From: Silene noctiflora
Lineage: Eukaryota > Streptophyta > Magnoliopsida > Caryophyllales > Caryophyllaceae
NCBI GenBank assembly: GCA_009801015.1
Contig: VHZZ01011186.1
Coordinates: 7,514 to 54,166, forward strand
Direction of reading: 5' to 3'
Length of the DNA stretch: 46,653 bases
Part shown: in pieces, positions 10,701-22,859 of the stretch
Numbering within the stretch: the stretch's first letter is position 1
How the letters are laid out: the number at the start of each line of letters is the position of its first letter
The notes under the pieces: model-generated
Told to the model about the DNA's origin: nothing
Seen by the model: only the letters and a program-made list of their open reading frames with translations
The model's database searches: none
Made by a program: the position numbers and the translations under genes

Positions 10701-13700
10701 CTGTTGTATTTTATTTTAATAATTAAAATGAATTAAAATAAATCTCCTTCTGCCCTTGATATCCAAATCATCATAAGCTAGGGGTTGGACTCCAGTTGCA
10801 AATACTTTCTATTTTGTAGCTTCGTAAATCCCACTTTTTTTCAGTAAATCTGGTGTTTACTTTGTTCGTGTTAGTCACTCATGTAAGCTCGTTCTTTCAT
10901 CTCTTTCTATTAACTGCATTTTCTCAATTGCAGCTTATATACCTTTTCTCAAATGGTTGAAGTGAAAGAAATTGTTGTGGTTTGTGATCCATCATACAGG
11001 GACATTTTTGAAGGTCTGTTTACGACTTTTATTCCCGCTTGTGTTGTTTTAACAGGGTTATTGATAAGCAAATAACACTTTTTGTTCATTTTTTCCAGAT
11101 GCCAAGGAGAAAATACATGTAGACCTTAAATTTGCAGAGCCTGGGAAGGAAAGACAAGACTCTGTCTACAGTGGACTCCAGGTCCCAATTTTATATATAC
11201 TATAATTTTATTTATAGGTTCCATACTGCTTCTATTCCAAACTATATTTAAAAGACATTACATGTAGTTCATATCTGTGCCATTTGGTTTCATTTTATTA
11301 TAAAGGTTAATTTTTTCATGGTCTGTCTTTTCTCTTCTCCCTTCTACCCCCGCCTTCTCACTTGAACTCCATCATCACTCATTTTTTTCCTATCCTTTAA
11401 TGGGCGTTGAAGGGTATTCGTCTATTCAGATTGAAGGTAAAACCTCCGATCTGCCAATCTACCACTTTAGACAGGGGTTGTTTTGTGAATATGAAAGAGA
11501 AAATCAGAGGAAGATGGTGATTTTGATGTCATAGGGATCTCGTCAAGAGGTAAGACACTGATGACCTTTGTTTCAGGGAAGTGAAGGACCCAAGTAGCAT
11601 GGCTTTTTCTTAGGGCATTAGATAAAGGAATGGTAGAGTGGTAGACGATAGATCAGAGAAACCACAGTTGTGTTGGCAGGGATGTTCGGACTGGTGTAGT
11701 GAAAGAGTAGGTTGTGGGACGCAGGCTGTGCCAGCGGTGGTAATTGGAGGTCAGATTGCTAGGGTTAATGGTTTGACAGCGGAAGAGATGCTGATAACGC
11801 CTTCACAAATTGAGGATAATAGTGGTGATTTCATGACAGTAAAATGAGGGTGTGGGTAATGAAGAAGGTACGTCTGGTTTACAAGGGGAAAGATATGGGA
11901 AATATGAAAGTCAGCAAGGCTAATGTTTCACCTTTGTATGAGGGAGGGTGTGTTGATGGAAAAGGTCCAACTAGCAGTTGAGTTGTGAAGCCAGAATTTG
12001 ACTTTGAAAGTGCAACAACTTTAGTTTTTTAGTGTATATGAAGTCATTTGAGTGGGGTGAGGCAAACCTCTTCTCGAAAGACCTTTAAATCGTCCTAAGC
12101 TTTGGAGACACAAGGGTTTCACTTGAAGGACAACTGTATAACACTTGCTCTGTGAGAGGAAATATAGGACCTTTTTTTCGCTTCTCTTCTACAAATTTTA
12201 CACCCCAAAAAGCTGGTCCCTCGAATCAGCATCGTTGTTTGTGTCAGACCATTTGTTGTGAGTTGTAAGTCTCGTGAGTAGTTGTGACTAAAGATTTGGT
12301 GTATGTATTATTATATTAATATGATGAAGAAGGGAGTTCCTGATAAAAAATTTGCTGATATGTTGCTAAATAGTATCTGATGAGTTTATATGAAAGTTTT
12401 CACTATTTGTACTATAGCCGTAGTATGCATATAAAAGTTTAAGGAAACTCAATGATTCAAATTGTTTGAAGATGCCTTGTAAAAGTAACAAGAAAAAAAA
12501 AACAAGTTGTAATGCAGAGCGGAATACCGGTATTAAAAAAAAGCTTGGTACGGCTTTTGCTGTATAATCTAACATATTTGGTTTTATATAGTTGATATTC
12601 CACTAGTTTTGACAAAAGCTGCTTATGCTGGTTACGGGGTGGTGCTGTCCAATTAAGACTGATGCTAATCCATCTTCTACAGGCTATTGATTCCAATGCA
12701 GAACTTGTCTGCGTCCATGATTCTGCGAGACCTTTGGTGTCGTCTCAAGATATAGGCAAGGTTTGACTTTTGTGTATTTTCAGGCTTTTTCTTAGGTAAT
12801 TTGGGTGCTGTTATTTTGGTAGATGGGATCTCAATAGAATTTGTGGTTGACTAACATGAACATTCATAGGGAACTGCAGTAAAACAAAAAATGCAGATTC
12901 AGGGGAGATAGTAAGAAAAAGAATCAGAAACAAAGACTACATACAAAAATAAAAGGAGCAAGGGTAAAAAAAAGGATGAATAAAATACCAACTCAAGTAC
13001 AATTGACCTCGTGATTATATCCCTTCACTCAGTTATATCCAAAGTCAGACTATTCCTAAGACACTTAAATAAATCTTCCATTTGGTAATTATAGCTTCGT
13101 TTCTTACATAAAACGTAATATTTTGCAAATAGTGTATGCATATAGCACAAGACATTTTAGTGTATAATTAGATTCTACTGTGCATCTGGAGGATATGTGT
13201 GCCTATAGAATCTAAATCCAAGTGCTGGCAGTTTGAGTCAAACGCGTTTCATCGGGTTTATGAGTTGCCATTTTTTTACTGTACACTGCTTTGGTTAAGG
13301 TAACACCATACTGATTTAGGATTCCAAAAAAAGACAAACGAAACTTCACTTTATGGCTTATCATTTCACTGATGCGAACTGTGAACCATTATTGATTATA
13401 GTAGTTTGTAAATTTTTTTAAACTCCTGATCTACAATTGCTGTTGCGTTTACTTTTCTCCATTGTCTTTCATCTCGAAATTATTCTTTGACGGGGGAACA
13501 CTTACAGCGAGTTCTGTTAAGTGCAGAGGTGTTCTAAGAAATCTCAAGTGATTCACATTCATCTTAATAATCTCTAGGTTTTGAAAGATGCTTGGCTGCA
13601 TGGAGCTGCTGTACTTGGTGTGCCTTCCAAAGCTACGATCAAGGAGGTAATTTATAACTATTTTCTTTCGTGAAATATGTTTCAGGTGTTGAATTTTACT

Positions 13701-14540
13701 TTTTTATTTCCATTTCCAATGGAGTGTCATTGGCATAAATCAAAATGGGTCCATCAAATTGTTCGTCTTTTTTTTTTTTTTTTACAGGAATGTTTATGGA
13801 AACTGACTACTACTCCCGAATAATCTGCAGGCCAATAGTGATCGCTTTGTTGTTAAAACTCTAGACAGGAAAACTCTTTGGGAAATGCAGACCCCTCAGG
13901 TATTTGCTGTGTGAGGCCAATGGATAGAGTTGACTTATTCAGAAGTTCAAAGCTCTTTGATCTCTTAAATTATATTTAATGTAACATGTTCGTCTTGAAC
14001 TTACTTTCAGGTAATGAAACCAGCGTTGCTCAAAGAAGGTTTCGAACTTGTGAACAGGTACCTCGATAACCCTTGTGTGCAACACTTTTATTATCTTGAT
14101 AAATATCTGTTCTCTTAGGCTACTAATTGTTTCCATCTCTAATGGTGACAAAGAAATGGGGACGGTATAAATGGGTTGGAGGGAGTATCATTTTGCAACT
14201 ACTTAAAAGGAAGGAACTAAGAGTTGTTCGACCATGTTCAGGAAAGGATTGGAGGTCACAGATGATGTGTCGATTGTGGAACATCTTAACCATCCAGTAT
14301 TCATCACGGAGGGCTCTTATACCAACATTAAGGTATGGACAGTTTATTTTCTTGGTTATGCAGGTCGAAGATTATAGTTTTTGTTTGTTGCCTTATAATG
14401 ACGGGGAGTTTTCTGAACCTGGAGAATACGGTACTGATATGCTCAACAATTTTTTTTGCCCGTTTTCCCTTTTGCAGATCACAACCCCAGATGATTTGAT
14501 ATTTGCCGAAAGAATAATGAATCCAAGCTCAAGTCATTAG
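7796..14540 (+). CDS. ispD: 2-C-methyl-D-erythritol 4-phosphate cytidylyltransferase, plastid
   Basis: Eleven exons: 7796-8002, 8115-8186, 9892-9947, 10934-11013, 11099-11181, 12683-12760, 13578-13646, 13831-13899, 14011-14057, 14242-14332, 14478-14540. The sum is 915 nt, a 304-residue protein. The enzyme couples MEP to CTP, giving CDP-ME, the third step of the plastid MEP isoprenoid pathway. Residues 1 to ~75 are Ser/Lys/Arg-rich with few acids, like a chloroplast transit peptide. The nucleotide-binding signature [17 protein letters not shown] (83-99) spans exons 2-3. Further family motifs follow: [29 protein letters not shown] and GSYTNIKITTPDDL. The length matches plant IspD of ~300 aa. 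All splice sites are GT-AG and in phase. Introns 2 (1.7 kb) and 5 (1.5 kb) are the large ones. The promoter carries a Mutator-like insertion. Confidence 0.96.
8957..9064. repeat. local direct repeat in ispD intron 2
   Basis: A ~35-bp segment beginning aaagtttaccttcattt and continuing into ggtgagaaaaattc occurs at about 8957-8990 and again at about 9030-9064, a 73-bp spacing, with few differences. It lies within intron 2. No function is suggested. Confidence 0.6.
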
Positions 14541-16208
14541 GTACATATATTACCAGTTTATTTATTTCAATGTTATCATGCCATATATCTTAGGGCTCAG
14601 CATATATATTGCCCGACTCTTACAATCTAAATCATAATGACACATCCCTACTCATCAATACCAAAAGTCGTCGTAAACTAGGGTAAATGTTACTTCAATA
14701 CCTTGTTGGCAGATATTGAATCCAACCTCGAGTCTACATGTGGCGAAAAGGAACCAAAAATGGAAATAATTAATCCTTTTTCTATTAGAATAAGGGTAAA
14801 GGTGGTTAGCTATTTCAATTTCCCATAAAAATAGCATTAATTATTTCCATTTAAGGGTTTCTTAACATGTGCCCGGGCACATGATAGAAAAACCCTTAAT
14901 ATAATTATTAGTATTGTTGTTATCAGACTAGAAAAAAAATTGATAAAAACCATGGATTAACCAGTTTGTTAGAAGGAAGGCAGGAGGCTGTCGTGAAAAG
15001 CTTCCGCTTGCCCATTTATTATTGCTTTATATTGGATTCTATAATGGACGGGGTCAAAACCCATAGATCACTGACAGATAGAGGGAGTACTTCTTGTAGT
15101 CATCTTGCTCTTTTCTGTGTGCTTGATCTTGTGAATGGAACCTTATTAAATTTGTGTCAGTATCAAAGTCGATTCATTCAGAATTTGTTGATGAAGTATT
15201 CAAACAGAGGAAACTTCGACAAGGCAGCAGAAAAACCACAGTTAATATGCACAGTATTAGACATCACACAGCTGGGGGCATCTTGGATAATGATTCATAC
15301 CAACTGCTTGGGTCATTACAGCTTCTTGGCACCAATCATGTCTTATGGCACCTGAAGAAGCCAGTTTGCCGGGGCTCTTTTCTTCGCACAGACGTGCAGC
15401 CTGCGGTATGTTCACAGAATGTCCAGATAACTGCAAAAAGGTAATTTCCCAGTAGAGCCACTACAATACTAATTCTTGTAATATTGTTCAAATGATATAT
15501 TGCTACTTCCAACTGCCAATACAATATTTTTCTATGAATAATTTCAAATGAAATTTGTCCTGTGAGGCAAGATGTTCAGGTTCCTATACAAACGTAAATT
15601 AAATTAAGTTCGTCAGCCATTTCTATTTCTTGTTGATTTATTTGCTGTACTGCTATTGTAGGTGTCAATATTTTTTCTAAACTGCCTCTTGAATAATTTC
15701 TTCTGGTACTGTTTAAGTTTTGTACTGAATTATTCAGTAATCATTAATTTGAAGGCAAGGTGAAGGTTCAAGATTTCGGTGAGATATCTGACTTGAAACC
15801 TTAGAACCCACCATGCAATTTCTTCCTCGAACCAGCAGGCTGCTGTAACTGTCAAACAACATACCAGATTACTGCCACAGAAGCAAGTAACTTGGATTGA
15901 AAATCAAACCGTCATTCGAAGAGTTCCCTTCAAACAGTTGGTATGTTGTCGTAAGACCATTGTACGACCTGAATGCTTGGGAAGTGAACGGTTTTCACAC
16001 CCAAAGATCGCCTGTAGCGATTTTACACTTGGAAGTCGTTAAATGATAAATCTATATATATGATCCTAACCTAACTAAACCTTAGCTTAGCTTAAGGATG
16101 GAACGAAATATAATTTCATCTATAATAACAAGATTATGAACAAATAAACTACAAATCTACAGAATTATAAAGAAACATTTCCTAAAAATCGACACAAATT
16201 GCAGTCTT
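14541..16208. other. intergenic between convergent ispD and BAM3-like genes
   Basis: The two genes converge here, so this stretch holds both 3' UTRs. It contains a hairpin at 14851-14899. Short open stretches (for example 14966-15444) have no recognisable domain, and I do not call them genes. Confidence 0.45.
14851..14899. repeat. 49-bp near-perfect inverted repeat (hairpin)
   Basis: The left arm starts ttaagggttt and the right arm ends aacccttaa. The centre is the perfect 18-nt palindrome catgtgcccgggcacatg. It lies 310 bp downstream of the ispD stop codon. It could be a minimal MITE or the paired ends of one. No clear target duplication is visible. Confidence 0.7.
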
Positions 16209-19200
16209 TCACGGCACCAATTCATCCAAAAGCTTCGTCGAACATTTGCCATTGTTTTTATTGTCAAATTGTTGTTTAATAGGCAATGAAGGCGAAGGGG
16301 GTCGAAATTTCCTGTACTCTGATAGCATTTGAACAACTTCTCTCATGGTTGGACGTTCAATGCTAGTATCTTGAGTACAAAGCATGGCAATGAAGAACAA
16401 ATGCATGGCTTCGTCTCGAGGCACAGCCGGCAATCGAGAATCAAGGACGATCGGAACATTCTCCTTCCGGCAGTTAGTTTGTAATCTAGTCCATTGAACT
16501 ATATCCACCCCTTCTCCAAAATCGCCTACAGGTCGTCGTCCAGTTATAAGTTCTAGTAACACCACTCCAAAGCTGTAGACATCGCTTTTCTCGTCTACCT
16601 TTAAAGTATAGGCATATTCTGCAGAATTATTGTAATGAGTATCATAACGAACACTGTAATAAGTAAAATGGGTACTATGACGAGCAAGTACGAAAAAATG
16701 GTGGGTTTAGTGAAGTGGGCGTGCATGTGGTTTCATTATCATAACAAGATAAAGACAGCCCATATATGATGGTCCGTCAGGCCTATATTATCATCATCAC
16801 TCAAAGAGTACGTTTTATAAGGCGGTTTTACACTAACATAATTGTAAAACGGATCCTAATACAACCCTTTTAGTGAATAAAATGCGGTTATTAGAAAATC
16901 TCGCTTTACGATAAATTTGTGTAAAATGGCCTTAGACAAATATTTTTGTTCAACTAGACATCTCCCTATTTCATTACCCATATGAAAATGGGTTGGTGAC
17001 GCTAGGCACATGCTGTCTAGACCATTGATCAAAATGACCCATATTCGATAATGATTCGATGTGAAATGACCCAACAACAGGTCATCCGAATCCGAAATGA
17101 TCCGAAACTAACCTAACCCATAGGCCATACCAGATAGGCGATAGTGTCCCGACCTAAAACGACCCAACAACCTGAAATCCAAAATGATGTGAATCAAATT
17201 GACGTGATTCATAGCTATCCGATTAACCCCATTTACCACGAGTATACTCTGTTTTTTATAACATTGGTGAATGTTATTCCTTTTGCTTTAGTTTGTTTAT
17301 TTGGTGATGACTTTAGGTATTCCCTATAAAAATGGGGACAAATATTGGATTCTGACAGAAAGCATGCAACATTCAACAACACCATCTAAAGACGTACAGT
17401 AGTAGGATACTGTGTCTACAATACAAGGCTACTCTTGCCTTATGACACAGGGGCTGCACCTTCTTTTTTGGGATTCGGGTACTTGGCCTTGGACCATTGG
17501 ACTATACCTAATCATCACTTTAATCATCATGTTTTTTCTTACTTTCTTTCTTTGGATTTTGATTTTCAGACTACAATTCCCACCTATTTCACAATTAATT
17601 CCTAATCTTCTATAGGTTATAGATATTGGTTCGAATTCGACTTAGAACCTCTAAACGTTTATTCGATCTAAACCGTTTGAAATCTGAGCGGAAAGATCTC
17701 GAAATTCGACTTAGAACCTCTAAGGTCGAATTGTTATTTTTCGTAACCCGGATGTAAAATTAAAGTGAATGTACTAAAAAAAAATGTTTTTAACATGAAC
17801 TTATCAATTCAAAGTTGAAAACATAGGATAAAGTATACATTGAAAATCTACCTGATAATAATCCTAATCAAACCCGACCAAAATTTTCACCCAATGATAA
17901 CGCGATAACCCTAATCAAACTCATTATAATATCGACCCAACGAAACCATGTCAACAACACTTAATGTGGTTTAGATATCAAGAAGAATACTAATTCTTGT
18001 TTAAGACCGTCTTAACTTACGACAGCTCTCACATACGATTAAATAGAAGTGGAAATAAAAGGAGGTTATGACTTATCATATATTTTAAGATAAGACGGTC
18101 ATAAGCAAGACCAACAGAAAAAATAATATGTTTAGAAAAAAACAACAATTATTGGAAAAAACATGTATGATAACAATTGAAAACTAGTACAGTAATATTT
18201 TCATACCTGGAGCAATATACCCATAAGAACCAGCAACAGCTGACATGGACTCCGACGAGGCACCGCCCGTCAGAAACTTGGCCAGTCCAAAATCCGCTAC
18301 ATGAGCCTCGAAATTCGAGTCCAACAATATATTATTCGACTTAATATCCCGGTGAACAATCAAAGGAGAACAATCATGGTGAAGGTAACAAAGTCCCTTA
18401 GACGCCTCAATTGCAATTTTGTACCGTAAATTCCACCGTAACAAACCTCCCAATTTTTTACCGTGAAGCGCCTCGCCGAGGCTTCCGTTACGCATGTACT
18501 CGTAAACCAAAAGATTGGTATGCTTATTTGAGCAAAATGCCAATAACTTGACAATGTAACGATGCCTGATATTTCCTAGAGTCTCGATCTCGGCTCTAAA
18601 CCCGTGATCATGTACATGCTTGGTGGGTCCGAAACCTAGTAACTTTTTTACTGCTATTTCGGACCCACAAGGCATTTTACCATGGTAAACTACCCCGGCA
18701 CCTCCTCTGCCTATGACATTACCGTCTTTCATGAATTCCAACACGTCTGAGACGGTAAATTCCACCTTTTGAAATGTGGTCATTTTCCACGAGTCGGAAC
18801 TCGTTTTAAATGATTTCGCCTTGATTATTGCAAAACCGGCGAACGCAAGGGAGCAAAATAGAAAAACAAGAGCGAAAATTAACTTGAACTTCCCATTGAG
18901 TTTTCGGGTTTGACCACCTTCGTGTGGGGTGAGCTTACACGGGTTCTTTAACAACGGTCCACAAAGTAACGGGTTACCCACGAAAGATGACACATTGAAG
19001 ACCGAAAACTGACCGGACCCGGGAACTTCACCCGAAAAATCATTAAAGGAAAAATCAACATTTGTTAGGCTCTTCATGGACCCTAAAGACATGGGTAAGG
19101 TACCATTTAACTGATTATATGATAAATTTAGGTAACTCAAGAATTTAACACTAGAAATTTCACTAGAAATTACCCCAGTAAAATTATTTTTACTAAGATC

Positions 19201-20820
19201 AAGATATGTAAGATGAGAACAACTCCAAATTTCTTCAGGAATAAAATCAAATAAAAAATTATTACTAAAATCAAGCTTCATCACTTGCTTAAGTTGACCT
19301 ATTGAAGACGGAACCGGACCCGAAAACCGGTTATTTTGAAGGTAAACAAATTGGATAGAACTAAAATTTGATATAGAAATTGGTAATGGACCAGTTAAAA
19401 GATTATTAGAAAGATCAAGTTGGATTAATTTGGTCGGATTTAAATAAAGGGCGCTGATTTTCGCAGTACCTGCGATCATATTTTCAGGCAAATTACTAGA
19501 AATATAATTATTTTGAAGCTCTAATAAATTGAGATTAGGTAAATAAATTAACCCATTTGGGATACTACCATTAAGGTAATTTTGGGATAATCTAACCCTA
19601 ATTAAACTAAGACATGACCCTAAATTTTGAGGTATAGGTCCAAATAAAAAATTATTTAATAAAATTAAAATCCTAAGTTTGTTGGAGAAACACAAATTTT
19701 GAGGGATAGTACCAGTGAGTTTATTAGATGATAAATCTAGCTCTTGAAGGTTTCCGTTTCGGCCCAATTTTCGCGGTATTTCACCGGTGAAATTGTTTTT
19801 CCAAAGTTGTAATTTATACAAGTTTGGATAATCAGCAACATAATCGGGAATGGACCCATGTAACTTGTTACTAAAAAGGTTGAATAATTGTAACTTTTCC
19901 AAATTGATGAATTCAGATGGTATTTCGCCTTCGAGTTGATTGATTGATAGATCGATATTGATTAACCGTGTCAGATTACCTAATTCTCGAGGAATTTCAC
20001 CTGAAAGATGGTTTCTATCCAAGTAAAGTGTGTCTAACATCATCAAATTCCCTAGCTGTGTCGGTATCGGACCGAGTAGGCCACAATTTGAGATATCTAA
20101 GTGAACTAGGTTCACTAGTGCACCAAATTCCTTAGGAATGTTACCGTTATAATTGTTCAGGTATCCCAAATAAAGTTCCCTTAAATTGGTAAGATTTCCT
20201 AATTCCCTAGGAATTATCCCTCGTAAATCATTTCCTAAAAGAGATAAATATTCCAAGGAATTAAGATTTCCATAATTCTTAGGAATTTCTCCATGGAAAT
20301 AATTTCCTCCGAAATCGAGTCGTCTTAGTTTTGTCAACAGGGTTATTCCAACTGGTAGTAGTGAATTGAAGTTGTTGTTATAAACATCAACTACTTCCAA
20401 ATTTGGAAATGTTGAGTAATTCAACTCTAACCCGCCGTGGAAAAGGTTATTTGACACGTTGAGGAAACGGAGATTGCTCAAGCTGTCGATATTAAAGCGA
20501 CCCGTGAAATTATTTCCTGCTAAGGAAAGGTACATGAGATTGTCTAGGGTGGTAAGAACAGGGGAAATGGACCCTCCAAGGTTTAAGTTTGTTAAGTCTA
20601 ATGAAGTTATTCTCCCATTTAGACACTTAATTCCTGTCCATAAGCAAAATGTGCTTGAATTCGACACATCCCAGTCGCGTAATGACGGGTTAGGGAGATT
20701 AAAGCCCTCCTTAAGCTTCAGTAATGCTTCAAAGTCAGGTGTCGAAAACACAGGAGTTGTAGATAGTATAAAGAAGAAGAATGTTATTAGAGTGAAATGA
20801 TTATGTAAGAAAATGACCAT
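16209..20820 (-). CDS. BAM3: LRR receptor-like kinase, CLAVATA1/BAM family (BAM3-like)
   Basis: Exons 20820-18207 and 16618-16209 with a 1588-bp phase-1 intron that splits the APE glutamate codon; 1007 residues. An N-terminal signal peptide ([15 protein letters not shown]) is followed by a capping segment with FCLWTGIKC, about 20 plant-type LRRs (xxIPxxLGNLxxL) and a C-terminal cap ([11 protein letters not shown]). One membrane helix lies at ~645-668. The Ser/Thr kinase has the glycine loop [12 protein letters not shown] (~703), the lysine in EIAVKK (~725), HRDIKSNN (~823, an RD kinase), DFGLAK (~843) and APE (~872). The juxtamembrane and kinase text, such as [20 protein letters not shown], matches BAM3 best from memory. 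BAM3 perceives CLE peptides in phloem; that role is by family, not shown here. All catalytic residues are present, so it should be active. Confidence 0.95.
17030..17200. repeat. degenerate GACCCGA/ATCCGAA-type repeat in BAM3-like intron
   Basis: Short variants of gaccca, atccgaa and aatgatccgaa recur irregularly. Similar tracts occur at 17870-17945, 31985-32080 and 42200-42460. It is low-complexity, non-coding sequence. Confidence 0.45.
17996..18109. mobile_element. small MITE-like element in BAM3-like intron
   Basis: A 114-bp segment is bounded by 19-bp inverted ends: cttgtttaagaccgtctta at 17996-18014 and taagacggtcataagcaag at 18091-18109, with two mismatches. There is no coding capacity. 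The flanking target duplication is not clear, so the superfamily is unassigned. It lies ~100 bp inside the intron from the 5' splice site at 18206. Confidence 0.6.
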
Positions 20821-22859
20821 TTTTGAGTATAATAATTAAAATAAATATTTAGTTTGATTATATGAAGGAGAAATATTTATTTGCATTATATGATGAAGAA
20901 CAATAGGGAGTATTTTGAAGAAGATTGTTTGGTTTGAAGTTATGTAAGGGTTTATGGAGTGAAGTATTTTCTAAATGGAAGTAATAAGTATAAAGAACAT
21001 TGTAGGACACAATGTTAGTCCGACGCGAGTATGACACTTGAACACCTTATTTTAAGTTAGAATATGCTTATTTTTCATAAAGATAGTCAAGTTTGACACT
21101 TGGACACGCATCTGTGTCAAATACTTTTAAACGAGTTTGAGTAACATAGGTTGTGACCAGATCGGTACATAAAACTCGCTCATTATGACTTCCTTCAACT
21201 TAGATTAAATTTGTAGGATCAGGTTAAAAAGTTGAACGGTCATGTGTAAAACTAAATAAGAAGTAAAACTTCCAAAAAGGTATGAAATATTTGATTTTAT
21301 TGTAATAAATTATAATAAAATGGATGTTTTAATACATCAAAATAGATTAAAAGTTCAAGGTGAATTATTTGAAATAGAAGTTAAACGGTAAGAAGATTAT
21401 ACATCTGATGTACTACCACCAGTTTTATAGTTTTTGAGCATTATAATAATTTTTTTGAGTTTTATTTTAAAAATTATGAGTTTTACCGAGCTCATTCACT
21501 AAAATATTAAGCTCAAAAAATTATAATAAAACTCAAAAACATTAAATAAAAACTTAGTTACATTGGATTTGATTAAATGCATCAAAGATTTAAGGTAGTA
21601 ACAAAACATAGGTCGCAGGTTTGAATCTTTTTACGTTTGTGCTTGCATTCTATATTTGACTCTTTTAAAATTAAAGTATGAATTAACCTTGTGACGTTTA
21701 AGATAAAATTACCGATAAATATTTGTATAATTACGTAGCTTTAGCCTATGTTCTCCCTATGACCTACAGGCCACCGAAAAGATTTATATCAAACTGTGTT
21801 TTTATTTGTGTAGCATCTGATTTAGTCCGAATTTTAAGATCACTAAGCTGATAAAGCTCTTCTCCATGAGCTTATTCCAGACATATTCTGTCTTACCTAT
21901 CTTAACACTCGATTCAAGTTTAAGACGAATATGTTCAGTTTAGACAAGAGTGCCGGATGGGCCTCAAAGTAAATAAATAATAAGTTGCTCTTGTATTTGT
22001 GTATAGGAAGACTGGTCTTTTGGAGATGGGATAGTCCTAAAGAGAGGGCTGAAAAAGCAAAAGCAACATATTACGTTGTTCTTGTTCAATGCTTTACGTA
22101 TTACGTAATTTTTGTTGAATTGAATGCTTTAAAAGAAGAGTTTAAACAGATTGATGCATAAAGAACACCATTACAAACAAAATCACATATTGTTTCTAAT
22201 TCACATCAAAATGCGTGCATGTCCTTTCGGTTTGTAACTTGTTTTACCCTCTTTACCATGAAAAGAGAAGAATCTTTGATCCTCCACCGTCATTGAGAAC
22301 GGTGCCATATGAATATATGATACTTCAATCGACTCAATCATCTTTATCACAAACAATAAAAACAAAAGAAGATAAAAAAGTAAATGATTAATTCTCTTGT
22401 AAAACAATTTTATAAGGATTATTGTAAAGGAATGCTCTTGAACCTAGTAATGAACATGTCAATGTGAAATATGGGTTACCGATTTACTGAAATGACACTA
22501 TTTCACCCGTAACACTTATAATATTCCCTTTTTTTCGTTTTTATCACCATTATTTTTTCAAGTTGATTAATATTTTTTAAAAAAATTCCGAAAGTTTTAT
22601 AATCTACACCGTTTTCAACAATTCAATATCGACATAAGCTGCACTTTCTTAAAAATAACCTCACAAATTGTCTTTTATAGGTAATGTAAACAATCTGAAT
22701 AAGCCAAGTATTCCTCAAGAAGAAAAGGCAAACCTATACCTACAAGAGCATACTAATACAAGCCGAAAATTGAAGGAATAATCAAATCAAATGCAATAAA
22801 AAATGAGAAACTAAAACTCAAATAAACTCCAAAAAAAAAAATGATGGCACAAAGAATGA
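20821..22859. other. promoter region of BAM3-like gene and 3' flank of ECT gene
   Basis: Both neighbours are transcribed leftward, so this 2-kb stretch is the upstream region of the kinase gene and the downstream region of the YTH gene. It is AT-rich and contains an inverted-repeat element at 21430-21540. I see no additional gene. Confidence 0.5.
21430..21540. repeat. inverted-repeat MITE-like element
   Basis: The arms at 21430-21459 and 21512-21540 begin gtttttgag and end ctcaaaaac, are ~30 bp long with a few mismatches, and enclose ~52 bp. It lies ~610 bp upstream of the BAM3-like start codon. No target duplication is resolved. Confidence 0.55.

Noticed and set aside
11638-11847. Separate small gene inside ispD intron 5
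   Set aside because: No domain, no ATG, no splice support; kept only as a weak finding.
20459-20800. Open frame antisense to the BAM3-like gene
   Set aside because: It lies opposite the signal peptide and first LRRs and has no motif; the minus-strand protein explains the sequence.
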